DNA of 64,000 bases from Burkholderia gladioli (GTDB lineage Bacteria; Pseudomonadota; Gammaproteobacteria; Burkholderiales; Burkholderiaceae). Each line of letters opens with the position of its first letter. Position 1 is the first letter of the stretch. The DNA lies in contig NZ_CP009322.1 of the NCBI RefSeq assembly GCF_000959725.1, positions 1,612,001 to 1,676,000 on the forward strand, read 5' to 3'. This document shows positions 1-12,800 of this stretch, piece by piece. The notes below the pieces were generated by a model. The model was given only the letters and a program-made list of their open reading frames with translations. It was not told the origin of the DNA and searched no databases. A program made the translations under genes and the position numbers.

Positions 1-3000
1 CGTCGACCACGATGTGATGCACCACGATCAGCAGCCGCGCGCCCTCGGGCGTGGCGAACGCGGCGGCACGCAGCAAGGGGCCCGCGGCCAGGTCGAGGCT
101 GCCGTGCAGGCGATCGGCATGCACGGCCAGAGCCGCGCTCCAGTCGCCGGCCGCGGCGCCCTCATCGAGCTCGATCGTCTCGAAGGCCGCCTCGGCCAGC
201 GCGTCGGAAGCCGGCACGATGGTCTGCGTCCAGGCCCGGTCGGCCGCCTCGCGCGTGAAACGCGCGCGCAGCGCGTCGTGCGTGGCCAGCACCGCCGCCA
301 GCGCGCCGCGCAGGGCACCGGCATCGAGCGGCTCGGCGCTCGCCAGCAGCACTGACTGGTTCCAGCGCGAAGGCGCATCGGGGAACTGCTCGAAGAACCA
401 GTGCTGCATCGGCACGAGCGGCACCGCCAGCGGCACGTCCGAGGCAGCGTCGTCGATCTCGCCCCCCGCACCGCCCTCGCCCGCCTCGGCGCGCTCGGCG
501 ACCCGTGCCAGCTCGCGCACGCTCGAATGCTCGAACACCTGCCGCGCCGTCACGATCCAGCCCGCCGAGCGCGCCTGGGCGATCACGCGCAGGCTGGAGA
601 TCGAATCGCCACCCAGCGCGAAAAAGCTGTCGGTCACGCCGAAATCGCCGCGCCCGAGCACGGTCTGCCAGATCGCCAGCAAGGCGGTTTCGAGCGGACC
701 TTCGGGCGGCACCGCGCCGGTCTCGACGGTATCGTCGGGCTCGGGCAGCGCGCGCCGATCGAGCTTGCCGTTGGGCAGCGTCGGCAGCGCGGCCAGCGCG
801 ACGCAGACCGACGGCAGGTGCGAGGCCGGCAAGCCGGCCGCGAGCGCCTCGCGCACCGCCGCCGGGCTGGCCTCGCCGGTGTAGTAGGCCACCAGCCGCT
901 TGCGCTCGCCCGCGCCGCGCAGCTCGACCACGCCCTCGCGCACGCCGGACGCGCGCCTGAGCGCCGCCTCGATCTCGCCGAGCTCGATGCGATGGCCGCG
1001 CAGCTTGATCTGCTGGTCGAGCCGGCCGAGGAAGTCGATCACGCCGTCGGGCCGCGCACGGCACAGGTCGCCGCTGCGATAGACGCGCGAACCGGGCGCG
1101 CCGGTCGGATCGGGCACGAAGCGCTCGGCCGTCAGCGAGGGCCGGCCCAGGTAGCCGTGCGCGAGCGTCGGCCCGCCGATGCAGAGTTCGCCGAGCGCGC
1201 CGTCGGGCGCGCGGTTGCCGTCCAGGTCGGCCACATAGGCATGGCGCGACGGATAACAACGGCCGATCGCGACGATCGCGCTGGAAGCGTCCGCGACACC
1301 GACCGGATGATGCAGCGCGGCCACCGTGGTTTCGGTGGGCCCGTAGAGATTGTCGATCGCCACGCTCGCCAGCGGGCCGTCGAGCCACTTCGCGAGTGCA
1401 TCGCCGGGCAGGCCCTCGCCGCCCACCGTGATCTGCCGCAGCGACAGGTCCTGCGCGGCCGGCAGCGCGATGCGCCATTGCTGCCATAGCGCGGTCGGGA
1501 TCCGCGCGAAGCTGACGCGCTCGTCGATCAGCGTGCGGTTGAGCGTGTCCAGTTCCCAGGCGCGCGGGCCGCGCATCACCACGCGCCCGCCCGCGATCAG
1601 CGCCGGCAACAGCTCGTGCAGCGCGACGTCGAAATTGATGGTGGAGGATTGCAGCACCGTATCGGTCTCGGCGATGCGGTGGTCGTGCAGGAAGTCCTCC
1701 AGGTGCAGGGCCAGCGCGCCATGCGCGATCGCCACGCCCTTCGGCGTGCCGGTCGAGCCCGAGGTGTAGATCACATAGGCCAGCGATTCGGGATGCAGCG
1801 TCAGCGGCGCAGCCGGCGCGGGTTGCGCGGCGCTCTCGCCCGCCGGCGCCTCGCGCCACGACCAGGCGTCGATCGCGCGCAGCGGCGCGAGCAGCTCGCC
1901 CCATTGCGCGCGCGTGGCCTCGTCGACGATCACGCGCTGCACGCCGGCGTCGGCGATCATCGCGCGCAGCCGCGCTTCCGGGTATTCGGGGTCGAGCGGC
2001 ACGAAGGCACCGCCGCCGTGCCAGACGCCGAGCAGCGCGGCCGGCAGCGCCAGCGAGCGCGTCAGCAGCAGGCCCACGCGCTCGCCCGGCGCGAGGCCGT
2101 CGGCGCGCAGCGCGGCGCCCAGGCGCGCGGCCCAGCCGTCGAGTTCGGCGTAATGCAGCGTCGCGCCCTCGCAGCGCAGCGCGACGCGCTCGGGGCACAA
2201 GGCGGCGCGCGCGGCCACGCGCCGATGCGCGGGCTCGAACGGGCCGCGCGCGATGTCGGCACGCGCGGCCTCGTGCTCGCGCGGCGCGGCGAGGTCGGCC
2301 ACGCGGCGCGACGGCTCGGCGGCGATCTGCGCCAGCAGCGCCGTGTAGTCGTCGAGCAGGCGCGCCACCGTGGTCTCGACGAAGCGGTCGCTCGCATAGG
2401 TCAGCGCCAGCTCGAAGCTGCCGCCCGCGCCGCGATCCTGGCCGTTCAAGGCGAGATCGAAACGCGCGGTCGGCGCGGCATTGGCCACCGGCTCGGCGCG
2501 CAGGCCGGCCGGCAGCGCCGCGGCTCCGCCGGCCCGCTCGACGGCCAGGTCGAACATCACCTGGAACAGCGGCGAGCTGTCCAGGTCGCGCTCGACCGAC
2601 AGCGCATCCACCAGCCGCGCGAACGGCACGTCGCGATGAGCCTGCGCATCGAGCACGCGCTCATGCGTGGCGCGCAGCAGCTCGACGAAGGGCCGGGCGC
2701 CGTCCAGGTCGGTGCGCACGATCAGCGTGTTGACGAAGAAGCCGACCAGCGCCTCGGTCTCGCGGCGCTCGCGCCCGGCCGAGGGCACGCCCACCACCAC
2801 CGTGCGCTGCGCCGCGTAACGGCCCAACACCACGCCCCAGGCCGCCAGCAACAGCGTAAACGGCGTGCTGCGCTGCTCGCGCGCGATCGCGCGCAGCCGC
2901 TCGGCCAGCGGCGCCTCCAGCACGCGGCGCACCGTGCCGCCCTCGTGCGAGCGCTGCTGGCGCGGCGGCAGATCGCGCGGCAGCGTGATCGCGCCCGGCG

Positions 3001-3760
3001 CGCCGTCGAGCACGCTGCGCCAATGGGCGATCTGCGCGTCGAGCTCGTCGGCGGCCAGCCATTCGCGCCGCCACATCGCCACGTCGGCGAATTGCACGGG
3101 CAGCGGCGCCGGCGTCTCGCCGCGATAGAAGGCCAGCAGGTCGCGGAACAGCAGGTCCATCGACCAGGCATCGGCGACGATGTGATGGACCACGAACTGC
3201 AGCACGCATTCGTCGGGGCCGATCTCGAACAGGCCGACGCGGATCGGCGCGCCGCCCGTCAGGTCGAAGGGCGCGCAGCCGAAGGCGTGCAAGGCGGCGG
3301 CGAGCGCCTCGGGATCGCGGCCCACCGCGTGCGCGGCGAAGCCGTAGTCGCGCCTGGGCGCCTGCTGGCCGGCCGGCGCGAGTTCGACCGGGTATTGCAT
3401 CGGCACGCCGTCGCCGGCCTCGAAGCGCAGCCGCAGCGCCTCGTGGCGCTCGACCAGCGCGCGCAGCGCGCGATGCAGCGCCGCGAGGTCGAGCGGGCCG
3501 CTCAGCCGCAAGGTCTGGGTCAGGTGATAACCGGCGTGGGCCGGATCGAGGCACCACAGGAACCACAGCCGTTCCTGGGCCGGCAGCAGCGGGAAGCGCG
3601 CCGGGCGCGGCGCGAGCGGCACGGCCGGCAGCGCCGAGGTGTCGATGCCCTGCGCGCGGGCGCGGGCGCGGAACAGCGCGCGCTTGTCCTCGGGCAGCGC
3701 CGCGTATTGTGTCGCGAGCCGCAGCGCGTCGGGCCGGGCGGGAGAGGTGTTGTCCGTCAC
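1..3760 (-). CDS. Non-ribosomal peptide synthetase, C-A-PCP-E..., 3' end outside window
   Basis: Second NRPS of the siderophore operon; about 1253 residues are visible and the C-terminus is cut off. The start is GTG at 3760, because the nearby ATG (4 bases upstream, another frame) stops at once. Order: condensation domain with HHIVADAWS near residue 196; adenylation domain with its P-loop core near 665 and NFDVALHE near 700; carrier protein with LGGDSI near 1050; then a domain opening VPLVPMQHWFFEQ and WNQSVLL and reaching HHIVVD at the window edge, which reads as an epimerization domain. By-eye 9-residue code: D V H R I V L V A, identical to module 1 of the upstream NRPS, so both probably load the same amino acid and convert it to D. 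It lies 128 bases downstream of the first NRPS gene. No thioesterase domain is visible in the part present. The substrate is not assigned. Confidence 0.93.
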   Translation of the reverse strand, partial: MTDNTSPARPDALRLATQYAALPEDKRALFRARARAQGIDTSALPAVPLAPRPARFPLLPAQERLWFLWCLDPAHAGYHLTQTLRLSGPLDLAALHRALRALVERHEALRLRFEAGDGVPMQYPVELAPAGQQAPRRDYGFAAHAVGRDPEALAAALHAFGCAPFDLTGGAPIRVGLFEIGPDECVLQFVVHHIVADAWSMDLLFRDLLAFYRGETPAPLPVQFADVAMWRREWLAADELDAQIAHWRSVLDGAPGAITLPRDLPPRQQRSHEGGTVRRVLEAPLAERLRAIAREQRSTPFTLLLAAWGVVLGRYAAQRTVVVGVPSAGRERRETEALVGFFVNTLIVRTDLDGARPFVELLRATHERVLDAQAHRDVPFARLVDALSVERDLDSSPLFQVMFDLAVERAGGAAALPAGLRAEPVANAAPTARFDLALNGQDRGAGGSFELALTYASDRFVETTVARLLDDYTALLAQIAAEPSRRVADLAAPREHEAARADIARGPFEPAHRRVAARAALCPERVALRCEGATLHYAELDGWAARLGAALRADGLAPGERVGLLLTRSLALPAALLGVWHGGGAFVPLDPEYPEARLRAMIADAGVQRVIVDEATRAQWGELLAPLRAIDAWSWREAPAGESAAQPAPAAPLTLHPESLAYVIYTSGSTGTPKGVAIAHGALALHLEDFLHDHRIAETDTVLQSSTINFDVALHELLPALIAGGRVVMRGPRAWELDTLNRTLIDERVSFARIPTALWQQWRIALPAAQDLSLRQITVGGEGLPGDALAKWLDGPLASVAIDNLYGPTETTVAALHHPVGVADASSAIVAIGRCYPSRHAYVADLDGNRAPDGALGELCIGGPTLAHGYLGRPSLTAERFVPDPTGAPGSRVYRSGDLCRARPDGVIDFLGRLDQQIKLRGHRIELGEIEAALRRASGVREGVVELRGAGERKRLVAYYTGEASPAAVREALAAGLPASHLPSVCVALAALPTLPNGKLDRRALPEPDDTVETGAVPPEGPLETALLAIWQTVLGRGDFGVTDSFFALGGDSISSLRVIAQARSAGWIVTARQVFEHSSVRELARVAERAEAGEGGAGGEIDDAASDVPLAVPLVPMQHWFFEQFPDAPSRWNQSVLLASAEPLDAGALRGALAAVLATHDALRARFTREAADRAWTQTIVPASDALAEAAFETIELDEGAAAGDWSAALAVHADRLHGSLDLAAGPLLRAAAFATPEGARLLIVVHHIVVD

Positions 3761-3815
3761 GTCATTGATTTCCAGTCTGTCGGCCGGCGCCCCACTCGCG
3801 AGGCGCCGGACCGGG

Positions 3816-3861
3816 GATGCGCGGCGGCCTGGCCGGGTCGCCCCGGCGGCCGCCGCGCATC
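3816..3861. promoter_or_regulatory. Perfect 14-bp inverted repeat between the two NRPS genes
   Basis: Left arm GATGCGCGGCGGCC at 3816-3829 and its exact complement at 3848-3861, with an 18-base GC-rich loop that can itself pair. It lies in the 128-base gap after the first NRPS stop. There is no T-run on the minus strand, so it is not a classical terminator. It may set the transcript ratio of the two synthetases or protect the upstream mRNA. Confidence 0.7.
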
Positions 3862-3888
3862 GCTAGCCCTCGATCGGGCTTTGCGTGC

Positions 3889-6800
3889 TTACAGCGAATC
3901 GAGCAGCCCCTGCATCGCGTCGAGCGCCGAGCCGCCGCCGGCATCGCCCGCGCCGCCTTCGCGATCGAGCCGCGCCGCCAGGTCGGCCGCGCGCGGATGC
4001 GCGAACAGCAGCGCCAGCTCGACCTGCCGGCCGAGCCGCTCGCCCAGCCGCGCGGCGACCCGCACGGCCGCCAGCGAATGGCCCCCCAGCCCGAAGAAGT
4101 CGTCGTCGATGCCGACCCGCGGCAGCGCCAGCACCTCGGCCCAGGTCTCGCAGACCAGCGTCTCGGTCGGCGTGCCGGGGACGACATAGCTGTCCTCGTC
4201 ATGCGCGGCGACCTCCGGCAGCGCATTGCGATTGAGCTTGCCGTTTGAGGTCAGCGGCAGCGCCTCGAGCCGCACGATCTGCGCGGGCACCTGCTGCATC
4301 GGCAGTCGCTCGGCCAGTTGCGCGCGCAGGCCCGTTATCTCGGCCTCGCCGGTCACGTAGGCCACCAGCCGCCGCGCGCTGCCCTCGCCGACGATCCGGC
4401 AGGCCGCGCCGCTCACGCCCTCGATGCCGCGCAGCGCCGCCTCGGTCGCGCCCAGCTCGATGCGGAAACCGCGCAGCTTGACCTGCTGGTCGGCGCGGCC
4501 CAGGTATTCGAGTCGGCCGTCGCGGCGCACCCGGCACAGATCGCCGGTGCGATACAGGCGCGCGCCCGGCGCGCCGTGCGGATCGGGTATGAAGCGCTCG
4601 GCGCTCAGGCCCGGGCGGCCGAGATAGCCGCGTGCGAGGTTCGCGCCGCCGATGCAGAGCTCGCCGATGCCGTTGTCCGGCACCGGCTGGCCGCTCTCGT
4701 CGAGCACCTGCAGCGTGGTGTGCTCCAGCGGCGCGCCCAGCGTGATCGGCGCGCCGGCCTCGAGCCGCGCGGCGCTCGACCAGATGGTGGTCTCGGTCGG
4801 GCCGTACAGGTTCCACAGCGTCACGCCGCGCGCATGCAGCGCCTCGGCCAGGTCGGGCGGCAGCGCCTCGCCGCCGCTCAGCGCCGTGAAGCGCCCGCGC
4901 CGGCCCTGCCAGCCGCCGTCGAGCAGCACCCGCCAGCCCATCGGCGTGGCCTGCATGACGGTGGCGCCGCAGGTGTCGGCCAGCGCCGCCAGCTTCGGGC
5001 CGTCGATCACGGTCTCGCGCGTCGCCAGCTCGATGCGCGCGCCGCAGGCCAGCGGCAGGTACAGCTCCAGCGCGGCGATGTCGAAGGACAGCGTGGTGAC
5101 CGCCAGCCAGACGTCGTCGGGGCTCAACGCCAGGCGCGAGCGCAGGCTGTCGAGGAAGCGCGCCAGCGCCCCGTGCGAGACGCCGACGCCCTTCGGCCGG
5201 CCGGTCGAGCCCGAGGTGTAGATCACGTAGGCGAGCCGGGCCGGATCGAGCGGCGGCAGGTCGAGCGCGGCCTGCGGATCGGCGTCGGCCGGCGACTGCG
5301 TGGCAGCCGCGTCGATCTCGATTTGCCGATGCGCCGTGCCGAGCGCGGCGAGCCGCTCGCGGCCGGCAGCGTCCACCAGGGTGCAGGCCAGCGCGGCGTC
5401 CTCGATCATGCCGGCCAGGTGCGCATCGGGATACGCCGGGTCGAGCGGCACGTAGGCCGCGCCGGCCTTCAGCACCGCGAGCACGGCCACCAGCATCGCG
5501 CCGGAACGCGCGGTGCACACGCCCACCAGCGCCTCGGCGCCGATCCCCTCGGCGCGCAGCTTCAGCGCCAGGCGGGTGGCGCGCTCGTCGAGTTCGCGAT
5601 AGCTCAGCGCCTCGCCCTCGCAGTGCAGCGCGATCGCCTCCGGCGAGCGGCGCGCCTGCGCGGCGATCCGTTCGTGCGCCGCCACGAAGGGCTGCGCCTC
5701 GAAGCTGCCGCGGCTCGCCACCGGCCGCGCGACCAGCGCCAGCTCGCGCAGGCGCGGGCCGCCGACGACGCCACCGGCCACGATCTGCCGCAGCAGCGCG
5801 CGGTAGTCGTCGAGCAGGCGCTCGACAGTCTCCCGATCGAACAGGTCGGTCGCGTAGCCGAAGGACAGCCCGATGCGCTCGCCCACCGACACGCCCAGCG
5901 TGAGGTCGAACTGCGCGGCGCTGCGCTGGCTGCCGAACGGGCTCAGGCGCAGCGTGTCGGCCACGCGCCGCTCGGTGGCGCCCTGCTGCACGTCGTAGTT
6001 GAACATCGCCTGGAACAGCGGCGTCTGGCTCGCCACGCGCTGCGGCTGCAGGGCGTCGACGATGCGCGCGAACGGCACGTCCTGGTTGGCCTGCGCGTCG
6101 AGCACGCGCTGCCGGACCTGGGCCAGCAGCGCCTCGAACGGCAGCGCGCCCGACAGCTCGGCACGAATCACCGCCGTGTTGACGAAGAAGCCGATCAGCG
6201 GCTCGATCTCGATCCGCTCGCGCCCGCCCAGCGGAATCCCGACGCGGATGTCGCGCTGCCCACCGTAACGATGCAGCAGCGCGTGGAAGGCCGCCAGCAG
6301 GATCATGAACAGCGTCGCGTCATGATGGCGCGCATAAGTCTGAAGGGCATCGGCCAGCGCCCGGTCCAGCTCCGCGCCGACCTGGCCGCCGAGGCCGTCG
6401 CGCCGAGCCGGCCGCGGCCGGTCGGCGGGCAGCTCCAGCACCGGCTGCTCGTCGCCGAGCGTGTCGCGCCAGTAGTCGAGCTGCGCCTCGAGCACGCCCG
6501 CGTCGAGCGATTCGTGCTGCCAGACCGCGTAGTCGGTGTACTGCACCGGCAGCGCGGGCGCATAGGCGCCGGCGTCGCCGCGCACGGCGGCCTCGTAGGC
6601 GGCGCTCAGTTCGTCGACCAGCAGGTTCATCGACCAGCCGTCGGTGGCGATGTGATGCAGCGTGAGCTGGAACACATGCGAGTCGCCGCCGACGCGCGCC
6701 AGCCGCGCGCGCAGCAACGGCCCATGCCGCAGGTCGAACGGCATGGCGCCGCCCTCGCGCAGCCAGGCCGTGCAGGCCGGCGCTTCCGGCGAGGCGAAGC

Positions 6801-9800
6801 CCGCCTCCTCCCAGCCGGCGCGCAGCGTGTCGTCGATCACCAGCCAGGGCGCGCCCTGGCGTTCGTCGAAGCGCGCATGCAGCATCTCGTGGCGCGCCAC
6901 TACCGCGTCGAGCGCGGCCCGCAGCAGGCGCGCGTCGAGCGCGCCGTCGATGCGCACCGCCAGCGACAGGTGATAGGCCGGGTTGTCCGGCGCCAGGCGC
7001 CAGAGGAACCACAGCCGGGTCTGGCCGTGGGTGGGCGGCGCCTCGCGGCGGCCGGTGCGACGCACCGGCGGCAGCACCCGCGCGCCCGGCGCCGCGCCGG
7101 CTTCCAGCCAGGCGGCCAGCGCCGCCAGCTCGGCATGGTCGAACAGCGCGCGCAGCGGCACCTCGCGGCCCAAGGCGCGTTGCAGCCGCGCGGCCACCTG
7201 CAGCGCCAGCAGCGAATGGCCGCCGAGCGCGAAGAAATCGTCGCGGGCGCCGACCCGCTCGATGCCGAGCACGGCCTGCCAGATCTCGGCGACGGTCGCC
7301 TCCAGCGGCGTGGCAGGCGCCACGTAGCCGGCGCTCGCGGCGTCGAGCGCCGGCAGCGCGCGGCGGTCGAGCTTGCCGTTGGGCAGGGTCGGCAGCGCAT
7401 CCAGCACGCCGATCGCCGAAGGCAGCATATGCGCGGGCAGGCGCTGCGCCAGCGCCTCGCGCAAGCGCGCCGGCTCGGGCGCCGCGCCATTGCGCGCGGG
7501 CACCACGTAGGCCACCACGCGGCGCGCGTCGTCCTCGCCCTGCACCAGGGCCAGCGCCTCGGCCACCTCGGGCAGCGCCACCAGCGCGGCCTCGATCTCG
7601 CCGAGTTCGACCCGGAAGCCGCGTACCTTGACCTGCTGGTCGAGCCGGCCGACATAGGCGACGCCGCCATCGGGCAGCCAGCGGCAGATATCGCCGGTGC
7701 GGTACAGGCGCGAGCCCGGCGCGCCGAGCGGATCGGGCACGAAGCGCTCGGCGCTCAGGCCCGGGCGGCCCACGTAGCCGCGCGCCAGCGTGTGGCCGCC
7801 GATGCAGAGCTCGCCCACGCCGAGCGGCGGCACCGGCTCGCCGTCGCGATCGAGGATCCGGTACAGGCGCGAGGCCGAGGGCCGGCCGATCGGCACCGCG
7901 AGGCTGTCGCGATGCGCATCCTCGACCGGCAGCACCGAGGACACCACGGCGGTTTCGGTCGGCCCGTAGGTATTGACCAGTTGCACCGCGCCGAGCGGGC
8001 CGTCCCGCCATTGCGCGACGGCCGTACCGGGCAGCGCCTCGCCGCCGATCGTCATGCGGCGCAGCGCGAGGCCGGGCCGCGGCCGCGCCTGCCGCGCCCA
8101 TTGCTTCCAGTAGCCGGTCGGCAGGTCGGCGAAGGTGACGGCGCGTTCGGCCAGCACGCGGTCGAATTCCTCGGCGCTCCATAGCGCCGGCCCGCGCATC
8201 TCGACCGAGGCGCCGATCGCCAGCGCCGGGAACAGTTGCTCGACCGAGGCATCGAAATTGACGGTCGAGAACTGCAGCACGTGATCGTCGACGCGCAGGC
8301 CGTGGTCGGCGAGGAAATCGTCGATATGGCGGCTCAGGGCGCCGTGCGTGAGCGCCACGCCCTTCGGCCGGCCGGTGGAGCCCGAGGTCGAGATCACGTA
8401 GGCGAGCTGCTCGGGATGCGCCTCGCCGGCCGGATCGCCCTCGGCCAGCTCGGGCGCCGCCAGCAGCGGCCCGACTTGCAGCACGGTGCGGCCCGCCTGC
8501 GCCAGCCAGTCGGCGTGACGCGGCGCGGTAAGCGCGTCGGCCAGCACGATCGCGATGCCCACGTCCTCGCACAGCTCGCGCAACCGCTCGCGCGGATAGT
8601 CGGGATCGAGCGGCACATAGGCGCCGCCGGCCTTGAGCACGCCGAGCAAGGCGGCCACCAGGGCCGGCGAACGCTCGACGCAGACGCCCACGCGCGACTC
8701 GGCGCCCACGCCGAGCGCGGCCAGGCGGTGCGCGATGCGGTTGGCGGCGCGATTGAGCGCGGCGTAGTCGATGGTCTCGTCGCCGCAGCGCACTGCCAGC
8801 GCATCGGGACGCGCGAGCGCGGCGGCCTCGAAGCGCGCGATCACGCCTCGATAGGGATGCGCCCCGCCCGCCTCGCTCGTCCCGTGCGAAGCCGCCACGG
8901 CGCTGCCGGCCTCGCCGGCCGGCCCCGCGATGCGCAAGGCGGCCAGCGTCTCGACCTCGGGCCGCGCCAGTTGCGCCAGCACCGCCTGATAAGCCTCGGC
9001 CAAGGCGTCGATGCCGGCCTCGGCCAGGCGCGTCGCGTCCCAGCTCCATTCGAGGCCGATCCGCTCGCCGGGCAGGATGCCGAGCGTGAGCGGATAGTGG
9101 GTCTGCTCGAACGAGGTCGAGGCGTCCACCGTCAGGCCCAGCGATCCATCGCGCAGCGACGGGTCGATCGGGTAGTTCTCGAACACCAGCAGCGAATCGA
9201 ACAGCTCGCCGCCGCCCGCCCATCGACGCACCGAGGTCAGCGGCGTGTGCTCGACCTGGCGCAGCTCGACATTGCGCAACTGGATGGCGGCGAGCCAATC
9301 CTGCAGCGGCGCGTCGGCGGGCACCTCGATCCACATCGGCAGGCTGTTGATGAACACGCCCTGGATCGCGGCGGCGCCGGGCAGGTCCGAGGGACGGCCC
9401 GACACGGTCACGCCGAAGGCCGCCTGGCGGCGATCCGCGAGGCGCGCCAGCACGATCGCCCAGGCGCCCTGGATCAGCGTGTTGAGCGTGATGCCGCGAC
9501 GGCGCGCGGTCTCGGCCAGCGCGGCCGACAGGTCCGCGTCGAGCCGGGCGTCGCGATGCCGGAAGCCCGGGCCGCCTTGCGCGAGATGCGCCTGCGCCTC
9601 GGCCGTCGAGAGCGAGGGCAGGCCGTCGAGCAGCAGCGCCGGCCGGTCCACCTGGGCGAGCCGCTCGCGCCACCAGTCGGCCGGCTCGGGCTGGCGCGCC
9701 AGCCAGTCGAGATAGGCGCCGAACGGCACCACCGGTTCGAGTTCGGGCGGCTTGCCCTGGCAGGCCGCCGCGTAGCTGCGCGTGAGCTCGCCGAGCAGTT

Positions 9801-12800
9801 GCGACTGGCTCCAGCCGTCGGACAGCGCGTGATGGTTGAGCCAGGCCAGGTCATGCGCGCCGTCGGGACGGCGGAACAGCGCGACGTGCATCAGCGGCGC
9901 GGCGTCGAGATCGATGCGCCGCGGCGCCTCCTCGTCGAACCAGCGCGCGAAGGCTTCCTCGTAGTCGTCGCGCTCGCGCCAGTCGTGCACCTCGAAGGGC
10001 AGCGGCACCGAGGCCTGCACGGCCTGCAGCATGGTGCCGCCGTGCGCGCGCACGAAGCGCGTGCGCAGCACCGGGTGCCGTTCGACCACGGTGCGCCAGG
10101 CCTCGCGCATCGCCTCGATGTCGACCGCGCCCGACAGGGTCAGGCGCTTGCGGTTCAGGTACGCGCCCGCCTCCATCAGGCTGTGGAACAGCAGGCCCTG
10201 TTGCAGCGGCGTGGCGGGATAAAGATCGTCGAGCGCGGTGCCGGCCAGGCCCAGCGCCTCGAAGCCGGCCTCGTCGAGCGCGGCGCGCGGGAAATCGGCC
10301 GCGGTGGCACGCGGCTCGGCCTGCTCGCAATGCGCCACCAGGCTCGCGAGCTCGCGGCCGAAGGCGGCCACCAGGGCATGCTGGCGCTCGGGCGAGACCA
10401 CCGCCGGATCGAAGCGCCAGGTGAAGGACAAGCGGCCCTCGACGATCAGGCCGTTCAGCTCGACCGGATAGACCAGGGTTTCGTCGGCCGGCTGCTGGCT
10501 GCCCGATTTCTCGCTCGCGAAGCCGAACGGGCCGTCCTCGGCGAGGCTGCCGTCGAACTGGCCGAGATAGTTGAAGCTGATGCGCGGCGCCGGCAGCGCG
10601 GCCAGCGCGTCGTGCACGGCGGCGTCGCCATAGCTGCGCAGCCAGCCCCAGGAGGCGCCGCCGTCGGGCAGCGCGCGCAGCCGCGCCTTGGCGCCGATCA
10701 GCGTCTGCGCGTCGTCGGCGAGCGCCGGCAGCCAGGCCGGGAAGCGCGTGGTGAACCAGCCGACCGTGCGGCTCGGATCGAGATCCTCGCGCGCCGGGCC
10801 GGCCAGGTGCTGGTACAGGTCGCGGCCATGGCCTTCGAGCGCGACCAGCGCGCCGCCGCCGCCGAAGATGCCCGCCACCGCGCGCGACAGCGCGGCCAGC
10901 AGCAGTTCGTCGATACCGAGCCGGTAGGCGCGCGGCGCGGCGCGGCGCAGCGCCTCGGTGTCCTCACGTTCGAGCTTCCAGTCGATCAGGTCGCTGGTGG
11001 CGGCCGTGCCGGCCGGCGCCTCGAGCGGCGCCACCGCGTCGGCCAGCGCCGCCTGCCAGGCCGGCAAGGCGGCGGCGATGCGCGCCGGCGTGGCCGCCTC
11101 GCGCTGGGCCGCGGCCCACACGCTCCAGGGCAGCGCCGCGTCGAGCGCGATCGCGCGGCCGGCGACGGCCGCCTCGTAGGCGGCGGCCAGGTCAGCCAGC
11201 AGGATGCGCCAGGACACGCCGTCCACCGCCAGGTGATGGATCACCAGCAGCAGGCGGCCTTCGACGGCGCCGTCGGCAAGCTCGGGCGCGCGGAACGCCA
11301 CCGCCTTGACCAGCCGGCCCGCGAGAGGATCGAGCGAGCGCTGCGCTTCCTCGCCCGCCTGTTCCAGCGCGGCGGCCCAGCGTTCGCCGGCCGGGCGCAG
11401 GTCGATCGACCGCACCGGCACGGCCGGCGCGTCGGCCAGCACACGCTGCTGCCAAAGGCCGTCGGCATCGCGCTCGAAGCGCAGCCGCAGCGCGTCGTGA
11501 CGCGCGATCACGGCAGCCAGCGCGCGCTCGAAGGCCGGCAGGTCCAGTTCGCCGCGCACGCGCAGCAGGACCGATTGGTTCCAGTGCGCCTCGCCTTGCG
11601 GATAACGCGTGTGGAACCACGCTTGAATCGGAGTAAGCGGCAGCGGTTCGCGGATCTCGACCTGCTCGGCCTCGCCGTCGAGCGGCCGCATCACGGCCGC
11701 CAGGCGCGCCACGCTGGGCTGCTCGAACACCTGGCGCGGGCTCAGCAGCCAGCCTTGCGCGCGGGCCTTGGCGATCAGTTGCAGGCTCAGGATCGAATCG
11801 CCGCCGACCGCGAAGAAATCGTCGTCGATGCCGAGGTCCTCCCGCTTGAGCACGGCCCGCCACCAGCTCAGCAGCAGACGCTCGGCCTCGTTGCGCGGCT
11901 CGGCGCGCGAGCCCTCGGCCGGCGCGATCTCCACGGCCGGAAGCGCGGCGCGATCGACCTTGCCGTTCTGCATCAAGGGCATGCGCGCGAGCACGGCGAT
12001 CGCGGCCGGCACCATGTGGGCCGGCAGTTGCCGGGCCAGCGCGCGCTGCAGCTCGGGGCCGTCGAGCGCGACGCCCGCCGCGCCGACCACGTAGGCGACC
12101 AGGCGCGCCACGCCGCGCTCGCTGGCCAGCACCACCACCGCCTCGGCCACGCCGGGCAGGCGCCGCAGCGCCGCCTCGATCTCGCCGGGCTCGATGCGGA
12201 AGCCGCGCAGCTTGATCTGCTGGTCCAGGCGGCCGAGGAAATCGATCGCGCCGTCGGCGCGGCGGCGGCACAGGTCGCCGCTGCGATACAGGCGCGAGCC
12301 CGGCGCGCCGAGCGGATCGGGCACGAAGCGCTCGGCCGTCAGCGAGGGGCGATCGAGATAGCCGCGCGCCAGCGTGTGGCCGCCGATGCACAGCTCGCCG
12401 AGCGCGCCGATCGGCGCCTCGTTGCCGTCGCGGTCCAGCACGCGCGCGGTGCGCGAGGCATAGGGCACGCCGATCGAGACGATCGCCTGCGAGGCATCAT
12501 CGGGCGTGGTGGCGCGGTACATGCAGGCCACCGTGGTTTCGGTCGGGCCATACAGGTTGGCCAGGCCGATGCGGCCCAGCGGGCCGCGCTGCCATTGCGC
12601 CAGCGCGTCGCCGGGCAGGCCCTCGCCGCCCACCGTGATCTGCCGCAGCGCGGCCAGCGCCTCGGGCGGCGGCGGCGTGCGCAGCCACTGCTGCCAGTAG
12701 GCGGTCGGCAGGCGCGAGAAGGTCACGCGCGCGTCGATCAGGTGGCGGCTGGTGGTGTCGATGTCCCAGGCCTCGGGGCCGCGCATCTCGATCCGGCCGC

